Positions 23,545 to 35,569 of a stretch of 64,000 bases of DNA are shown here, piece after piece; within the stretch, counting starts at the first letter, position 1, and each line of letters begins with the position of its first letter. This stretch comes from Megalonaias nervosa. Its lineage: Eukaryota > Mollusca > Bivalvia > Unionida > Unionidae. Below the pieces are notes generated by a model. It made no database searches and was not told the DNA's origin. It was given only the letters and a program-made list of their open reading frames with translations. The stretch is from contig JAECUM010094173.1 in assembly GCA_016617855.1 (NCBI GenBank), positions 1-64,000 of the forward strand, in the 5' to 3' direction. Made by a program: the position numbers and the translations under genes.

Positions 23545-23723
23545 CATATGTACTTGCTTGTAAGTCAACTCCAACTGTAAACAGCACAGACACAGAATTT
23601 CTGCCATTGCATAATATGCTTGCAGATCTTGGTCTGTGCAGTTTGTTAGGTGGGATCAGTAGAACAAATAATATAGACTGTTGTTTGCAGTTGGGCACAA
23701 CTTATAGACAAGTATATATGGTA
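23545..23723 (+). mobile_element. Double-hairpin element, copy 7 (H2 arm deleted)
   Basis: CATATGTACTTGCTTGTAAG at the left, complete H1 (GCACAGACACAGAATTTCTG), linker GGGATCAGTAGAACAAAT. The H2 core (about 40 bases around the GCATTATGC loop) is missing, leaving CTGTTGTTTGCAG. Inserted about 80 bp inside the predicted intron, close to the 23462 donor. Its right end has itself been duplicated (31-bp unit, 23701-23760). Confidence 0.8.
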
Positions 23724-24084
23724 GTACATTATTATAGATAAGTATATATGGTAGTACATTAATCCACAAAGTAGTCAGGTATTAAAGAAACCCCTGACTG
23801 ACCTGACAGAAAAATGAATTTCATCTGAATTCAAGTCTTTACAGATACTTTAAGTTACCAAAAATTGTTTGTCCCATACTCTCTTATCTCCTACCAAATG
23901 GTATATACATGTACTAAAGATGGGCTGTTTATTGAAAATGGGCCATGCCATCAGTGACATAGTGTTTTAATTTTTGTTTTATGTTGATATACAGTATTTG
24001 CTTGGACAAGCTGCTGACATTCCTGAGTAATAAAGGAGTAAGGATAATTGAATAGGTGTGATAAATTTTAACTGCTGATGCTAA

Positions 24085-24267
24085 TAATAATACATGTAAT
24101 TACTTTATATAGAGAGGGCAAATCTATTAGTTACAAGAATTGATCTACCGGTACCTTTAGGTCCTGTAGGATGCAAATTACATGGCTGGTCATGTTATTG
24201 ACATCACGTATGAACAAATGACCTTGTGCTATCAAAAATTTCAAAAAAGTGCATGTAATACATCTCA

Positions 24268-24311
<44 letters not shown>

Positions 24312-24357
24312 CTTTATTTAGATAGGGTAAGTCAAGTTACAAGAACTAATCTACTTT
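24085..24357 (-). mobile_element. Two CR1-type LINE 3' tails, inverted, with (AAT)n
   Basis: 24085-24165 and 24262-24345 each start with (TAA)n or (AAT)n followed by ACTTTATTTAGATAGGG or a variant and GTTACAAGAACTAATCTAC. The reverse complement is the AATAAAGT(ATT)n 3' end seen at 4120-4216. The long (AAT)n run lies at 24270-24309. Confidence 0.6.
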
Positions 24358-24368
24358 AAGACATTTAA

Positions 24369-24580
24369 TACTGTATGTGCTCACTTATAAGTCAACTCAA
24401 ATTGCAGACAACCAAAGATCCTGATCTACCATAGCGTAATGTGCCTGTAGATCAGGGTATATGCTGTTTGTTTTACTGATTAGTCCCAACAAACAGACCC
24501 AGATCTGCCAGCGCATTATGGGATGACAGATCTGGGTCTATGCAGTTTGCAGTAGGACTTATAAACAAGTACATATGGTA
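24369..24580 (-). mobile_element. Double-hairpin element, copy 8 (inverted)
   Basis: TACTGTATGTGCTCACTTATAAG at the left; H2 (AGATCCTGATCTACC) first, then linker ACTGATTAGTCCC, H1 GACCCAGATCTGCCAGCGCA with perfect return arm, right ACAAGTACATATGGTA. Starts immediately after an inverted CR1 tail. Confidence 0.88.
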
Positions 24581-24619
24581 TGTGCAATTATATAAGGATG
24601 CATGTAATAAATGTTAAAT

Positions 24620-24700
24620 AATAATAATGACTTTATTTTGAGTGGGTAGCTCAATTATTGGAGTTAATTAAGTTCTTCTGGTATGCACAGTACATACAGT
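24620..24700 (-). mobile_element. CR1-type LINE 3' tail fragment
   Basis: AATAATAATGACTTTATTTT, then GTGGGTAGCTCAATTATTGG, is the inverted tail of the same family as 24085-24357. Confidence 0.5.
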
Positions 24701-24731
24701 ATCACAAAATACATTAAGCTTTCCACTAGAA

Positions 24732-24945
24732 TACTGTATATACTCACTTATTAGTCAAGTCATATTGCAAACAACGAAGATCCTTATCTAATGTATAATA
24801 ATGCACCTGCATTTAGGGTCTGTGTTGTTTGTTCTACTGATTATTCTTAACAAACTGCACAGAACTAGATCTACCAGCACATTTAACAACAGCAAATCTG
24901 TTTCTGTGCAGTTTGCACCTGAACTCATCTTATAAGTGAACATAT
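24732..24945 (-). mobile_element. Double-hairpin element, copy 9 (inverted, more diverged)
   Basis: TACTGTATATACTCACTTAT at the left. The H2 arm is disrupted (ATCTAATGTATAATAATGC); H1 retains GCACAGAACTAGATCTACC but its loop changed to ACATTTAACAAC. Right end TATAAGTGAACATATT. Confidence 0.82.
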
Positions 24946-25092
24946 TCATTCATTCTGAAAATGATGTAAATTTAAAGTATTTAAGTCCATCCTTTGTACT
25001 GTATTATAAATTAATTAGCAAGAAATTTTAAACAATGAAAAACTAAGAAAAACAGGAGCAGTTTTAATTCTCAATTACTTGATTTTTTTTTT

Positions 25093-25234
25093 ACTTGCCT
25101 GACTGTAAGGCCAAGTAAGCTTCTGGTATGACCCTTAATCCATCATGCAGCTGCCATCATCCAACTTGCCTGACTGTAAGGCCAAGTGAGCTTCTGGTAT
25201 GACCCTTAATCCATCATGCAGCTGCCATCATTCA
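25093..25234. repeat. Tandem duplication, 71-bp unit
   Basis: ACTTGCCTGACTGTAAGGCC through CAGCTGCCATCATYCA is repeated at 25093 and 25164 with only two differences, so it is recent. Confidence 0.93.
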
Positions 25235-25239
25235 TCAAC

Positions 25240-26690
25240 TATTACACTGTCAACTTCTTCTCACGAGAATGATGGCCATCAAAACCTTGAAATGACTTTT
25301 TCACCAAACCACAGAATAGAATTTTATCCAACTTGAAAGTTAGTCATCCTGGCACAAAAACATTTTTTATACTTAGAGAAATTATGTCAATCTGCCTTCA
25401 GATATGACCACCATTACTAAAAATGGAGAAAAAAAAATTATTTAAACTACAACCTCTCAGAAACCACTAAAAGAATTTGACTAAACTTGACAGAAAGTAT
25501 CCTGGCATAAAGACCTTTCAAATTTTATATGCCAAGCTGCCATCAAGCATGGGTGCTGTTACTAAAAAGAGAAAAGCGATAAAAAAACTTATCATAAACT
25601 GCTGAATAAAATTTAATTCTAAAGCATCATCACATAAAAACCTCTGAATTTGTACAAATGATGCCAATCTGACATAAAATCTAGCTGCTGTTAAATAAAG
25701 AAAACCTAAAAATCTGGTAAATAGAAACTCAGCAAAGTGTCCTGGAATAAAAGCCTTTAACATTTTTAGAAATGATACCTATTCAGTATCAAATATTATC
25801 AAATATGGCCACAGTTTGTAGCATAGCAAGAAATTCTGAGCAAAACTTAATTATGGGGTCACCTCCCAATTTTAAAAAATGTTCAATGGGAATTCCCCAA
25901 GGGGACTGCCCCACCCCCCACACCTACAGCTGCAGAGGTCGCTTCTCCACAGGCCACTATTACTAAAAGTTGAAAACTGTAAACAACTTTGTTTCAGTAG
26001 TTTTTGACCAAATTTGACAGAAAGGATTCTGATATTAAGGACTTTTAAATTTGTACAAATGATAATGGACTTGCTGTCAAGTATGGCAGCCAGTACTATA
26101 AACGGATGATCATTCAAATGAATTCTTCTCAGAAGTGTTGACCAAATTTTATAGATGGTATTATGGCATGAAGGGCTTTTAAGCTGGTATAAATAATGCC
26201 AATCATCCATCAAATTTGGCTGCTCTTACTAAAGGTTGAAAAATCTTTAATAACTGCTTTTTAAATAACTGCTCCAAAGAATTTAGCATAATTTGATATA
26301 GCGTTGTATCATGAATGGCTTTCAGATTATACAAATGATGCCATTCCACCATTAGCTATGAGTGCTTCTACTAAAAGTTGAAAAAAAAAAATTGATTCAA
26401 CTTTATCAACAGCAACAAATATGGATACAACTTTATCAACAGCGAAAAAACATTTAACAGAATATGACCAGTTTTGACACAAAGCCTCCTGGCATAGGGT
26501 CTTTCAATATTTGATAAATAATGATGATGTGTAATCTGTTATGGATTAAAAAAAATTGAAACCTTGAACTATTGTTTTTATAATGTATACAGTCAACATC
26601 ATTGGAAAAATTTCAACAGAAAGCATCTTACTGACAGATTTGTTGGCCAAATGCATTTTCATTTACCTCTTTAGGAGGTGTCAGCAGGTT
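25240..26690. repeat. Degenerate tandem array A, unit about 140-150 bp
   Basis: About nine diverged units share CTTGACAGAAAGYATCCTGG, CATAAAGACCTTTCAAATTTG, ACAAATGATGCCAATCTGCC and TATTACTAAAAATTGAAAA. Closes with CTGACAGATTTGTTGGCCAAATGC. A second array of the same family is at 39725-40690 with the same closing segment. A G+C-rich patch at 25890-25955 (ACTGCCCCACCCCCCACACC) interrupts one unit. Confidence 0.75.
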
Positions 26691-26699
26691 GATTGATCT

Positions 26700-27880
26700 T
26701 TGAGTTGGGCTTCATGTCATAGTATTTCATCCAATTTTAAACAATAATTATAAAAAGAAGAGAGATTAGGAACCTTTTCCATGTCACTGGAAATATAATT
26801 TCATACTAGTACATTTGTACTAGTTTCAGATTTTTAGATGGAGTACCAGCCAATTACTTTGTAGAGTTGCATGCCACAACAATTTTTCTACCACAGTATA
26901 TTGCAACATTTCTATACATACTGGGATATACTCATTGGTCTGCCACAATTATATTATACCAGAAGCATTTGCTATGTGTAACTTAATTGTTGCTTAAGTT
27001 GTCATGTAAACACTATAATTAAGGTGGCATGATTCAGCTTACACTATAGCTGATGCCCTATACAGACATTATTCTGACATTAGAGAGCCTTTGGATAAAA
27101 ATGAAAAGTGTTGACATTTAAGTCTTGTCTCCACCTGCAACATTATTGATACAATAGAAAATTAGAGTGGGATTCTAACATCAGTGCCAACACCTGAAAA
27201 AATATTTATTAAGGAGGGCTAGTAAACACTATCTCAACAAATATGAAAATTAAAATATTTAATCAACCAGAAAAGATGTTTAGATAAATTGTACAAACTG
27301 CTCCCATCCCATTTAACAACTGCATTATAATTGCAACAAAAATTACATTTTCCTAGATGATGCCATCACATTTTTGTTTCTTTAATCTGAAAGGTTTCCA
27401 AGTGTCATAGTTGACCTGAATATTTGTCATAGCATCCCATTCAGCTGGAATCTTTGCATGCATGACATGTAGTAACCATGTGATTAAAGGTTCATAAATA
27501 TAATTATATCTTATAATATTCATAATAATTTTTGACAAATACAAACTATTTTGTAGAATATAAATCATTTTTGGAAGTGCATGTATTATATCTTAAAAAT
27601 TTTGAAAATATTTATTGCAAGATTACTCAGGAATTTCTGTAAATCCTTTACTGATTGAAACTGCTGAAGTAATGCTAAAGAGAAAAAGAACTGGTATGTA
27701 CCACCAGAACAAAATATGACAGTAAGCTGGTATTTCTGTAATACACAAATTAATTTCTTTCCCTTTTGTGCACTTTTACTTTGATGCACTCTGAGATAGA
27801 GACATGAAACTTAGTTAATTTCCATGTCCGCCTTGGAACTCTACAGTTTTGTCACAGGAGTGACAGCTGAGTTCATCATT
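26700..27880. other. Non-coding stretch
   Basis: Short minus frames at 27353-27568 and 27586-27789 lack recognisable motifs. No clear repeat. Confidence 0.3.
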
Positions 27881-27884
27881 AAGC

Positions 27885-27970
27885 ATTGGTCTCCCTCTTA
27901 TAAGGCCATGCCTTCTGCATCAAGAAAGTGGCCTTTCCAGAGAGGTGGCCTTTCAAGAGGGAGATGACAG
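27885..27970. repeat. Short inverted-repeat remnant, Tigger-MITE-like
   Basis: GGTCTCCCTCTTATAAGGCC versus GTGGCCTTTCAAGAGGGAGA can pair. The GTGGCCTTTCMAGAGRG wording resembles the 53096-53272 element. Confidence 0.3.
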
Positions 27971-28348
27971 AGATCTGAGTAATAATTACTTATAAAGAAA
28001 GAAGGCCATAACTAATTTTTGGAAATGTGATAAAACTTTTATTAATGTAATTTTAAAAAATTATGAATAATCATCAATCACTGTGCAAAACAGCACAAAA
28101 AATTCATCAGTAAAATCAGGTCCATCTGACTGACTCGTTATATATCAGCTGTCAACTTTTATCATCTTGATAACTATCAATGGTAATGATAGCTTGTGAT
28201 TATCAAAGTGAGAAAACCTGACATATAAAGAGCACACAGCAGTAAAGATAATTGTGTTACTTACCTCTTTGCATGCATTAAAGTTGTAGGGAGACCTGTA
28301 TGTAATATGTACAATGTACATCATCAATGTCAGTCTAAATGAAAGGTG

Positions 28349-28480
28349 GTATACTGTAGCTTCCTTGAACAGTGTTATAAATAGAGAGTACTGTATGCAT
28401 AATGTGCTTCATTATAAGCCAGTCTCATTAATGTTGTATACTTCATGGCTTCCATGGACAATGTTATAATGAGGGAGTTG
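28349..28480. repeat. Two-unit direct repeat, about 86-bp spacing
   Basis: GTATACTGTAGCTTCCTTGA with CAGTGTTATAAATAGAGAG at 28351 recurs as GTATACTTCATGGCTTCCAT with CAATGTTATAATGAGGGAG at 28436. Confidence 0.55.
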
Positions 28481-28499
28481 TTTATTACTGTACCATAAG

Positions 28500-28692
28500 A
28501 CAAGTTCATCATGCTTTGGTATTATATTTCAGCATGAATGGTGAGGGAAGTAATTTCTTCTTCAATATATTGTGTACTGCTATGTGTTTAAGAACAGTAT
28601 GAGGTACTTTTTAGTAGATAAAGGTAGTCAGGTCAAAGAGTCAGTTGAAGATATAGATTGTTATACATTCCTCAATATAGATTGTACCACTG

Positions 28693-28724
<32 letters not shown>

Positions 28725-30040
28725 CATATAATGGTTCAATTCAAGGAATACTTACATCAATGTACAAAATGTATTTTTGTGACCAGAATGTCAGTAACAG
28801 TCTCAGTGATTCACACATTTTAATTATGTCATGACATTTATTTCGATAAATGAACAAAGAAAAATGCTGTGAGATCTATTCATTTATTTTACTGATTTTT
28901 TTTGGTCACTCATAAAGAAGCAAATTTGCTTGCTACATCAGCAATTTTAATGTTCTAGACAACATATGACCAACATAGTTGTTTCCCTTTTGTGGTGTGT
29001 TAGGCAATACATTGGTTATTGTGATAGTAAATTTGAAGGGTGGAGCAATTATTCAGAAATCTATAAACCAATTATTGGAAGTAACTTTTATTGTGATATG
29101 CACACCCAACATCCTGATTTCCTAATTGTAAATATTTTTCTCAAAATTATGCTCCAAATGTGTTCAGTATAATAATGAAAACGAGGATCAATGCAGAATA
29201 TTCCCATAACTATGAAATGAATCGAATCCCATGTTGGGTAAGTTCCTTTCAGTGTACAATCTACATCGAACTTGTTTCGCATATGATATCTATATGTGAT
29301 GGAACCAATTTCAGAAGTGGTAATTTTGTTTTAACACTGCTCATCAAGTGTTCTGACTTGCACTGTCATGGTAATATGGTGGAACTCACCACAGAATCCT
29401 GCAAGCCCCCAGGACCAGTAACCTGAAAATGCTACTGGTTCCATCTATAACCGTCTGGTCCTACACTCCTCACATAAGATGACAAAATGTAGTCAATGAC
29501 TTGAGGGTAAATGAATGTAGACACAAATATCAGCACATCATAAGGTTAACTATATAATGAAACATAGAAAATAAAGATAAAAACTGAATAAAGGAGATTT
29601 ATTTTGTATGTAATATTTATTACATTTTATTAAGTTCAGCATGATATGACCACTGTTTTACAAGGATGTTTATTGTCCAGCTAACCCAGATCCATATGTA
29701 ACTCATTTAGCAGCTGGACATTCAGAACCTGATGCTACCATTAATGACCAGTTGGAATAACATTCACAATAAAAATGAGGATCATTACTGACAATGACAG
29801 AATCAGAACTTGGGATCAGCCTAAAGAGATGATATGATGGAATCCAAAATACAGCTGCCCACGAAATCCAGTCTGCAAAAAGATGAATTCCAGCACTGCT
29901 GGAACTGGATCAAATGCATACACATCAGCACAATGTAGCTGAACAGTTAAGAGCATTGTCATAGTCTTAGCATATTTCTATATTCCAAGGAAATTCATAA
30001 ACCAAACTATTTTCAAATCATTGTTTTCATTTCATTTCAA
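28500..30040. other. Non-coding stretch
   Basis: Includes a short (TG)n(TA)n at 28697-28725. Frames at 28572-28823 and 28966-29426 have background composition and no motif. Confidence 0.35.
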
Positions 30041-30044
30041 ATTA

Positions 30045-31626
30045 CACCACTCCCTCAATAACTTGCGCCCTGATAACTCGCGAACCCGCTTATAATGCAG
30101 GGTCAGGCATGGATCCCAGTTTTTAAAACCAGAAATTACCCCAAAAATAGATCCCTATTTTATGAATTTTATGGAAATCGCAATGAAAACTAGCTACAAA
30201 AACTTTGATATATCGCTCGTTTTATCATTGAAAATGGTAGATAGGACCTGGAAATTTTAATCAACATTATGAAATACCAAATTTAAAAATAAGTCATACA
30301 AATTTTTTTACATTTTCTTTCCAAGTGACATTCCTAGCACACCGCATTTGACGATATGTAAGGAAATTTCGATCAATGAAAATGTCACTTATGCCGAGTG
30401 GAGGCAGTACTTTCATAAATAAACGCAAATTAAATAATTTTTTTATCAATTGAAATTTGTGTTCTAGTTCTATCTTCTAGTTCCTTTTAAGTGTAATCAT
30501 CATAAACGCAATGTGTCCTCTTGTAATTAAACGTAAAATGTGTCAATCTACCATAACAGCTATGTCCGCGAGCATTTCTCTAAGAACCTATTTAGGTGCT
30601 GACCATGTTTTGATAACTGACTTGCAGAAGTATTTGTTGCATTGTTGCACTGAATTAAAAGCTGGCCTCCTTTGTAGTATCACGTTAATTATGTTTTTTG
30701 AATCAAATAATGGAGTTGAAATAAAAGAAAAGTTAAAAGGCACGAAAATCCTACAAACTTAAAGTCTAGCTGCCCAGGTTGTATTTTGGGTGAACTCACT
30801 TCAGTTGATCAATTGAACACTGTTATAAATGTTATTGTGTATGTAACATAAACTACCTTAAATTAACCGACTCATTGGTAACTGTGATCAAAGATAGCAC
30901 TGCAACCAAGCGAAAAGAATACAATACTTCGTAAAATAAAGAACTTGGTTTCACAGATACGGATCATTGTGGGAAAGCGAGTTTCAGAGAATTCTTGAAC
31001 TGGCACTTTGAGATATCCTCAAGAATGATAAAAAGTTTTATTATTACTTCCAATGAAATCACAATATCGATACTGTACTAATTGAACAGCACAAAAATTG
31101 AGATTCGACATAGACAATTGTCTCACGAAAATTTCGCTTGCATTTTGAACAAAAGGAATCTTGCTTAGTGGTGCGTCAACAGTTAGTCTAGTTCCCTGCT
31201 CTTTTCACTCCCAATTTTGTAGGATACAATGCCATACCACTCCGGGAACCAGACTCATCAAGAAAACAAAAAGCAGTGACGTAATACACACATTTTTTCG
31301 TGAAAACGTAATGGTTGTTGAAACCAGTTGGAATGATCTTTCACATGTTGGACATTTTGAAAATAAATGTTATTTAAACAGAATAATGAAAAACTTCATT
31401 AGAAAAAGTGCGTTATTAAAAATTATTATCGACGTGAATGTAAAATGAGGATTCAGTCATTAAATAGTAATGTTCCCTAACCCCGACCCCCCCCCCCCGG
31501 CTGTTTTCTCGATGTCCAAGCGATTTTTTAAAATTTTTGGAGGTCCCTCGGTAACTCGTGCCCTCGCTTATGGCGCGGTCTATGTTTTGTGGACCCTGTT
31601 GTGCGTGAGTTATCGAGGGAGTGGTG
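30045..31626 (+). mobile_element. Pogo/Tigger-like DNA transposon, internally deleted or decayed
   Basis: Terminal inverted repeats: CACCACTCCCTCAATAACTT on the left and, reverse-complemented, CACCACTCCCTCGATAACTC on the right, with 21 of 24 positions equal, and flanking TA on both sides (30043-30044 and 31627-31628). Subterminal words GATAACTCGCG and GGTAACTCGTGCCCTCGCTTATGG echo the termini. Inside, the frame 30511-30762 has an IKRKMCQSTIT...DLQKYL pattern loosely like the pogo/CENP-B helix-turn-helix start. The frame 31161-31448 carries ETSWNDLS and RIMKNFIRKSALL, loosely like the SWxxVxxxTIxNCFRKAGF block after the catalytic core of Tigger transposases. At 1582 bp it is too short for a full element and the DDE core is not visible. 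Superfamily from TA duplication and terminus style. Confidence 0.62.
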
Positions 31627-31629
31627 TAC

Positions 31630-32050
31630 ATTGTATTCCTTTTGGATAGTTCTTCTCAGCTGCATTTTACTTTTAGCTTCAGGCAGCTTTGTGGCATCCA
31701 AGATGCTGCTAAGACACAGACAAGTTTTTAGATGGTGTTAGAAGCATTTATTAATGGCAAACTAAATGCGGGTTATTTATCTTCTCATCTCCTCCATATT
31801 TGTGAATAGTCATTTTTCACTTGGTTTCTACCATTTCTTTTAATATCATAAAATATACAATTTGTAGATTAAATTTACTTGATAAACCTGAAAGTCCAAC
31901 TGGCCCGATGAACTGGCTTACTTTTACCTTGATCTATCATGAAATTTGCTGTCATTGGACTGGTGGGCTGGTGGCAGTTTTACACATTGCATGGCAGCTG
32001 CTTTATTTGGGATATTCTTTTCACATGCCTTCAGTAAGACAGATCATACT
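31630..32050. other. Non-coding stretch
   Basis: No recognised repeat or coding signal apart from overlapping short background frames. Confidence 0.3.
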
Positions 32051-32054
32051 ATGT

Positions 32055-32870
32055 TACAATGTTGTCTGTCCATCCATCTGTTACTAATTTTCATTCTGCA
32101 TAATGACTCAAGTTGCCCACTGTCTGCAATTATCAAAACTTTTTGCATGGTTCACACTTGGGTAAATAAGAAGCCTACTGATTTCAAGGCAAATTGTCCA
32201 ATGTGCTGGTCACTGTGTCTGAAAGAAGAAAAATGGTTTCCACACAATAACACGAGTTCGCCACCAACTACAGTTACCAAAGATGGTGCATAGTTTGCAC
32301 TTGGGGTAAGGAGATATTGTATCAGTTTTTCCATCCAAAGGTCAAACAACAAGGTGACTGACTGAATTAGTAGAAATGGTTTCTGCACAATTATATTAGT
32401 TCTACTTTATATTCCTGGACCAATCTTTGGGGGCGGATTGCACTTTGTGTGAAAGAAGTCTATATTGATCTTGGGATCAAAAGGTCAATGGTCAGAGTCA
32501 CAGTGACTGCAAGAAGAAAATGTTATCTGCACAAAAATCTCAGATATTGAGCATGAACGTTTAGAAAAGTTATTCAACTTGCACAATGGGTACAAAATAA
32601 GTCCATTGATTTTGGGATCATAAGTGAAGATCACTTTGACTGAAATTAGATTTTTTTTTTGCATAATGATCTTAATTGTACCTTTACCAAAGTTTGTGGA
32701 TGGCATGCATTTAAGAGGCAAATTATTTTGGGGTCAAAGGTCAAGGTCATTGTGGTTCAGAGAAAAATGGGTTTTGCAGAACAAATTTTGTTCCAGAGTC
32801 AGTTCCATCGCAATCCAAAACTGGTTCCTGGTATCTGGTGGTTGGTGACAGACACCTGGTGACAGTACTA
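32055..32870. repeat. Degenerate tandem array B, unit about 130-160 bp
   Basis: Recurrent GCATAATGACTCAAGTTG, TTGCACNNGGGTAAATAAG, TTGATTTTGGGATCAAAAGGTC and CACTGTGACTGAAAGAAGAAA near 32100, 32220, 32300, 32480, 32580, 32640 and 32740. The opening CTGTCCATCCATCTGTTACTAATTTT resembles 63880-63915, where another array starts and is cut by the window end. Confidence 0.65.
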
Positions 32871-34126
32871 ATGTACTTGCCTGGTTCCCTGTGTCTTGTA
32901 CCTGACAAGTAGACATTTTAATGATGATAAAGTAACAAAGATAGATGTTTAGATATGAAGACATTTTATAAGATTCCTTTAATAGTGTACTTTGTTTTCC
33001 ATTTCGTTTTTCAATGTAGAGACAAATATGAATGCAAATGTTACCTACAGTATTTCACTGATGGCGTGTAACTAAGGATAAGGATTTGAATACCAATCAC
33101 TGACCACAGGTCACCAGTATTGGGAAAGAGATTAACTGATAATCCCCTTTTCTTTGTAACATTTTAATATCTACAAGGAATGTGTCCTGGGATTTAGTCA
33201 CCCATCTAGGGAGATGGATTGGGTTGACACCCCCATTCTCTGCTTCCATTTAACCCTTATGGGGCTTGGGGACTCCCCCTACCCAGTGGTGTGTCAACCA
33301 TGTTTCCCATTTGCTCCCATGATGGCATAGATGACTTTTCCATAACTTCATGGATCAGCAGTCCATGCAGACTGTGAACCATGCCTATCCACTCCAGCTT
33401 CATTCAGAGAGGTGGTGCAGGTCATAACTAATCTTCAATGTCAAGAAGTGATTATCAGTTAAATAATGGTTAATTTAAGGTCCTTATGGATCATCATCAT
33501 CCAGCACTTTGATGACTTGTTCATGCACAGTATCATCAGACATACCCTTGTAAGGGACCTGTCTTTCTGTTCGAAAACTGACTCATCTAGACTTAATCCC
33601 CAATCAGGAGAAGTCAGATCTGATCTTCTCTCAAAATTTTATGTTCATGGGGATGAATTTTCCCATCTTTCAAGATACAGTCCATATTCTTCCTGAGAAA
33701 ATATCACAAATATCTTCTCTCATAGCAAGACTGGGTAAGAGGACATTGTTGTCTGCTCATCTTACAATGTTCTTCTGGGAGCTCAGATTTAGTTTCGCTA
33801 GGAAGGCTTCATATGCATCCTCTCCTCTTCTTTCTTCTAGCAAACTGGAGACATCACATGGATACCTTGTCAACAAAGATTCCCCTAGGATCCAGATCCA
33901 GGTGTGCCACAAAGGCTCAGGGAGAAAGTTTACAGAGTGTCACTTGGCAGACCTGATCAGTTATTTCAAGCTGCAGAGACTTGTGCCTCGCTCACAAATA
34001 CCTATATTATTCACACACCCTCCTGTGTGTTTTTTACCCCCTACAGATTTTAAAAACAAAAAGCATCAAGGATGTAAAAAGTGCACAAAACTTAGTCATT
34101 TCATTCATTGATTTATAATTTCTAAT

Positions 34127-34545
34127 CTGACTGATGCCAAGGGGTCCCTAACACTGTTGACTTATGGTGTTTCAAAGCAAACAGACATTCCTGATGTAAA
34201 CAAGCTGACAGACTGCTCACTGTCCTTTTCTGGTTTCTAGAATAGTCTATTTAAGTAAAAACTGTGTCATCCAATATTGGCAATGTCTAGTTTTAATATT
34301 TTAAAAATAAACTGAACAAATAAAAAGAAGGAACTCTTGTATACATGTGTTCAAAGAGATGTAACTCCAAAATTTACAGAATTATTGAGGTTATCAAAGA
34401 TGATGAACTACATCACACCTGTTGCTTGAAAACAGAGACTCACCCATGCAAATATGGTGGACTGTGTTACTAAAGAAACTCCTGTTTGATTTGAAATGCC
34501 AACAAGTTGACAGTGTTTGGGACCCCCTGGCAACAGTCAAGTTGT
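34127..34545. mobile_element. MITE with long terminal inverted repeats, inserted in the DIRS remnant
   Basis: Left GACTGATGCCAAGGGGTCCC, then TAACACTGTTGACTTATGG and TGTTTCAAAGCAAACAG. The reverse complement of the right end reads GACTGTTGCCAGGGGGTCCC, then AAACACTGTCAACTTGTTGG and CATTTCAAATCAAACAG. Inverted repeats are about 65 bp over a 420-bp unit without coding capacity. The exact outer edge and target duplication are unclear. Confidence 0.72.
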
Positions 34546-34907
34546 AACTTACAGATCAATGCATGAAATGACCAAGTTTTGTGAAAATTTTATATTGCTG
34601 GAGCCTTTTGTTTTTAAAATTGGTAGGAGGTACAAACAAAGGGACAATGTGTGAATACTACAGATGGAATCTCTCTTGTGTCTTATAGTCTGTATCTAAA
34701 ACCCAATGAACCTTTGGGTGAAGCTTCCTTCAAGAACATTACACTGTTTTCTTGCTCTCTTTAGCTTCTGCCCTATTCATAAAGCAAGGCTATATAAAGT
34801 TCAGTAGAAATTATTTGTTGGTTTCTCTCGTTTGCCAATGAAGTTTACTTTTGCAAAGAGATAGCTTCCTTCAGTTGCTCCACTCCTGTTGAGATCTCCA
34901 GTCTCAG

Positions 34908-35443
34908 TTGTATCAATATCAAGATAGACTTTTATGTCCAGTAAGGGCATTATGGTTGTATATGGCAGCTTCTAAAGGGACAAGGAAGGTTAGGAAGCAT
35001 CCTTTCTTCCCCCTTAAAGGTTCAGGTAATCATTCAGCTACCATCATTTCGAGGTGGATGAAACTAAGATGTGTGATGATAGCAGTTATGTATTTTTTAG
35101 CTGATCTAGTTAAAGCCTTCAACCCCATGACCTTGTCTTCATGTCACACACTCATGCACATGCATGAACTTTATCCAAAGGTGCCCCTGCAAGAGGAAAG
35201 TCATGTGGGATAGAATGCTTTAATCTAGATCAGTAAAAAATAGAGAACTTCTATTATCATACTACTCAGTAACTATCAAGAGAGTTTATCAGTGCCTTAC
35301 CAATAGTGACCTTTCTTTTTCATGAAAATTAAAGTTCATGAGGTCTGAGCTACTTCATTGGCCTGTCTAATTCTGGAGGATATGATGAAAGCTGCAATAT
35401 GGTGAACTCGTACGACCTTCTTCTTTCACATTTACTCAATGGC
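34908..35443 (+). pseudogene. DIRS tyrosine recombinase (YR) C-terminal domain, broken
   Basis: Known role of the family: integration of circular retrotransposon DNA by a phage-integrase-type recombinase using an RHRY set. Visible here are the RLLCPVRALWLYMA stretch, the SRW block, His 35337-35339 of HxxR with the Arg codon read as TGA, and the candidate Tyr at 35433-35435. The first piece stops at TAG 35211. About 120 unexplained bases separate it from the HxxR piece, which is in the same reading frame. The two TGA codons are consistent with CpG decay of CGA. Not functional as read. Confidence 0.65.
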
Positions 35444-35569
35444 TTAATAAAACAAGGGCATGCTTTCTTTGCATCCAATTGTCTTAGCTAAAAAACTAGC
35501 CAATGCAGATATAGTCCAATGGTAGTTTCCTCTTCAAAGTGAGTGTGGGACTGGGTATTCTCTGTACTA

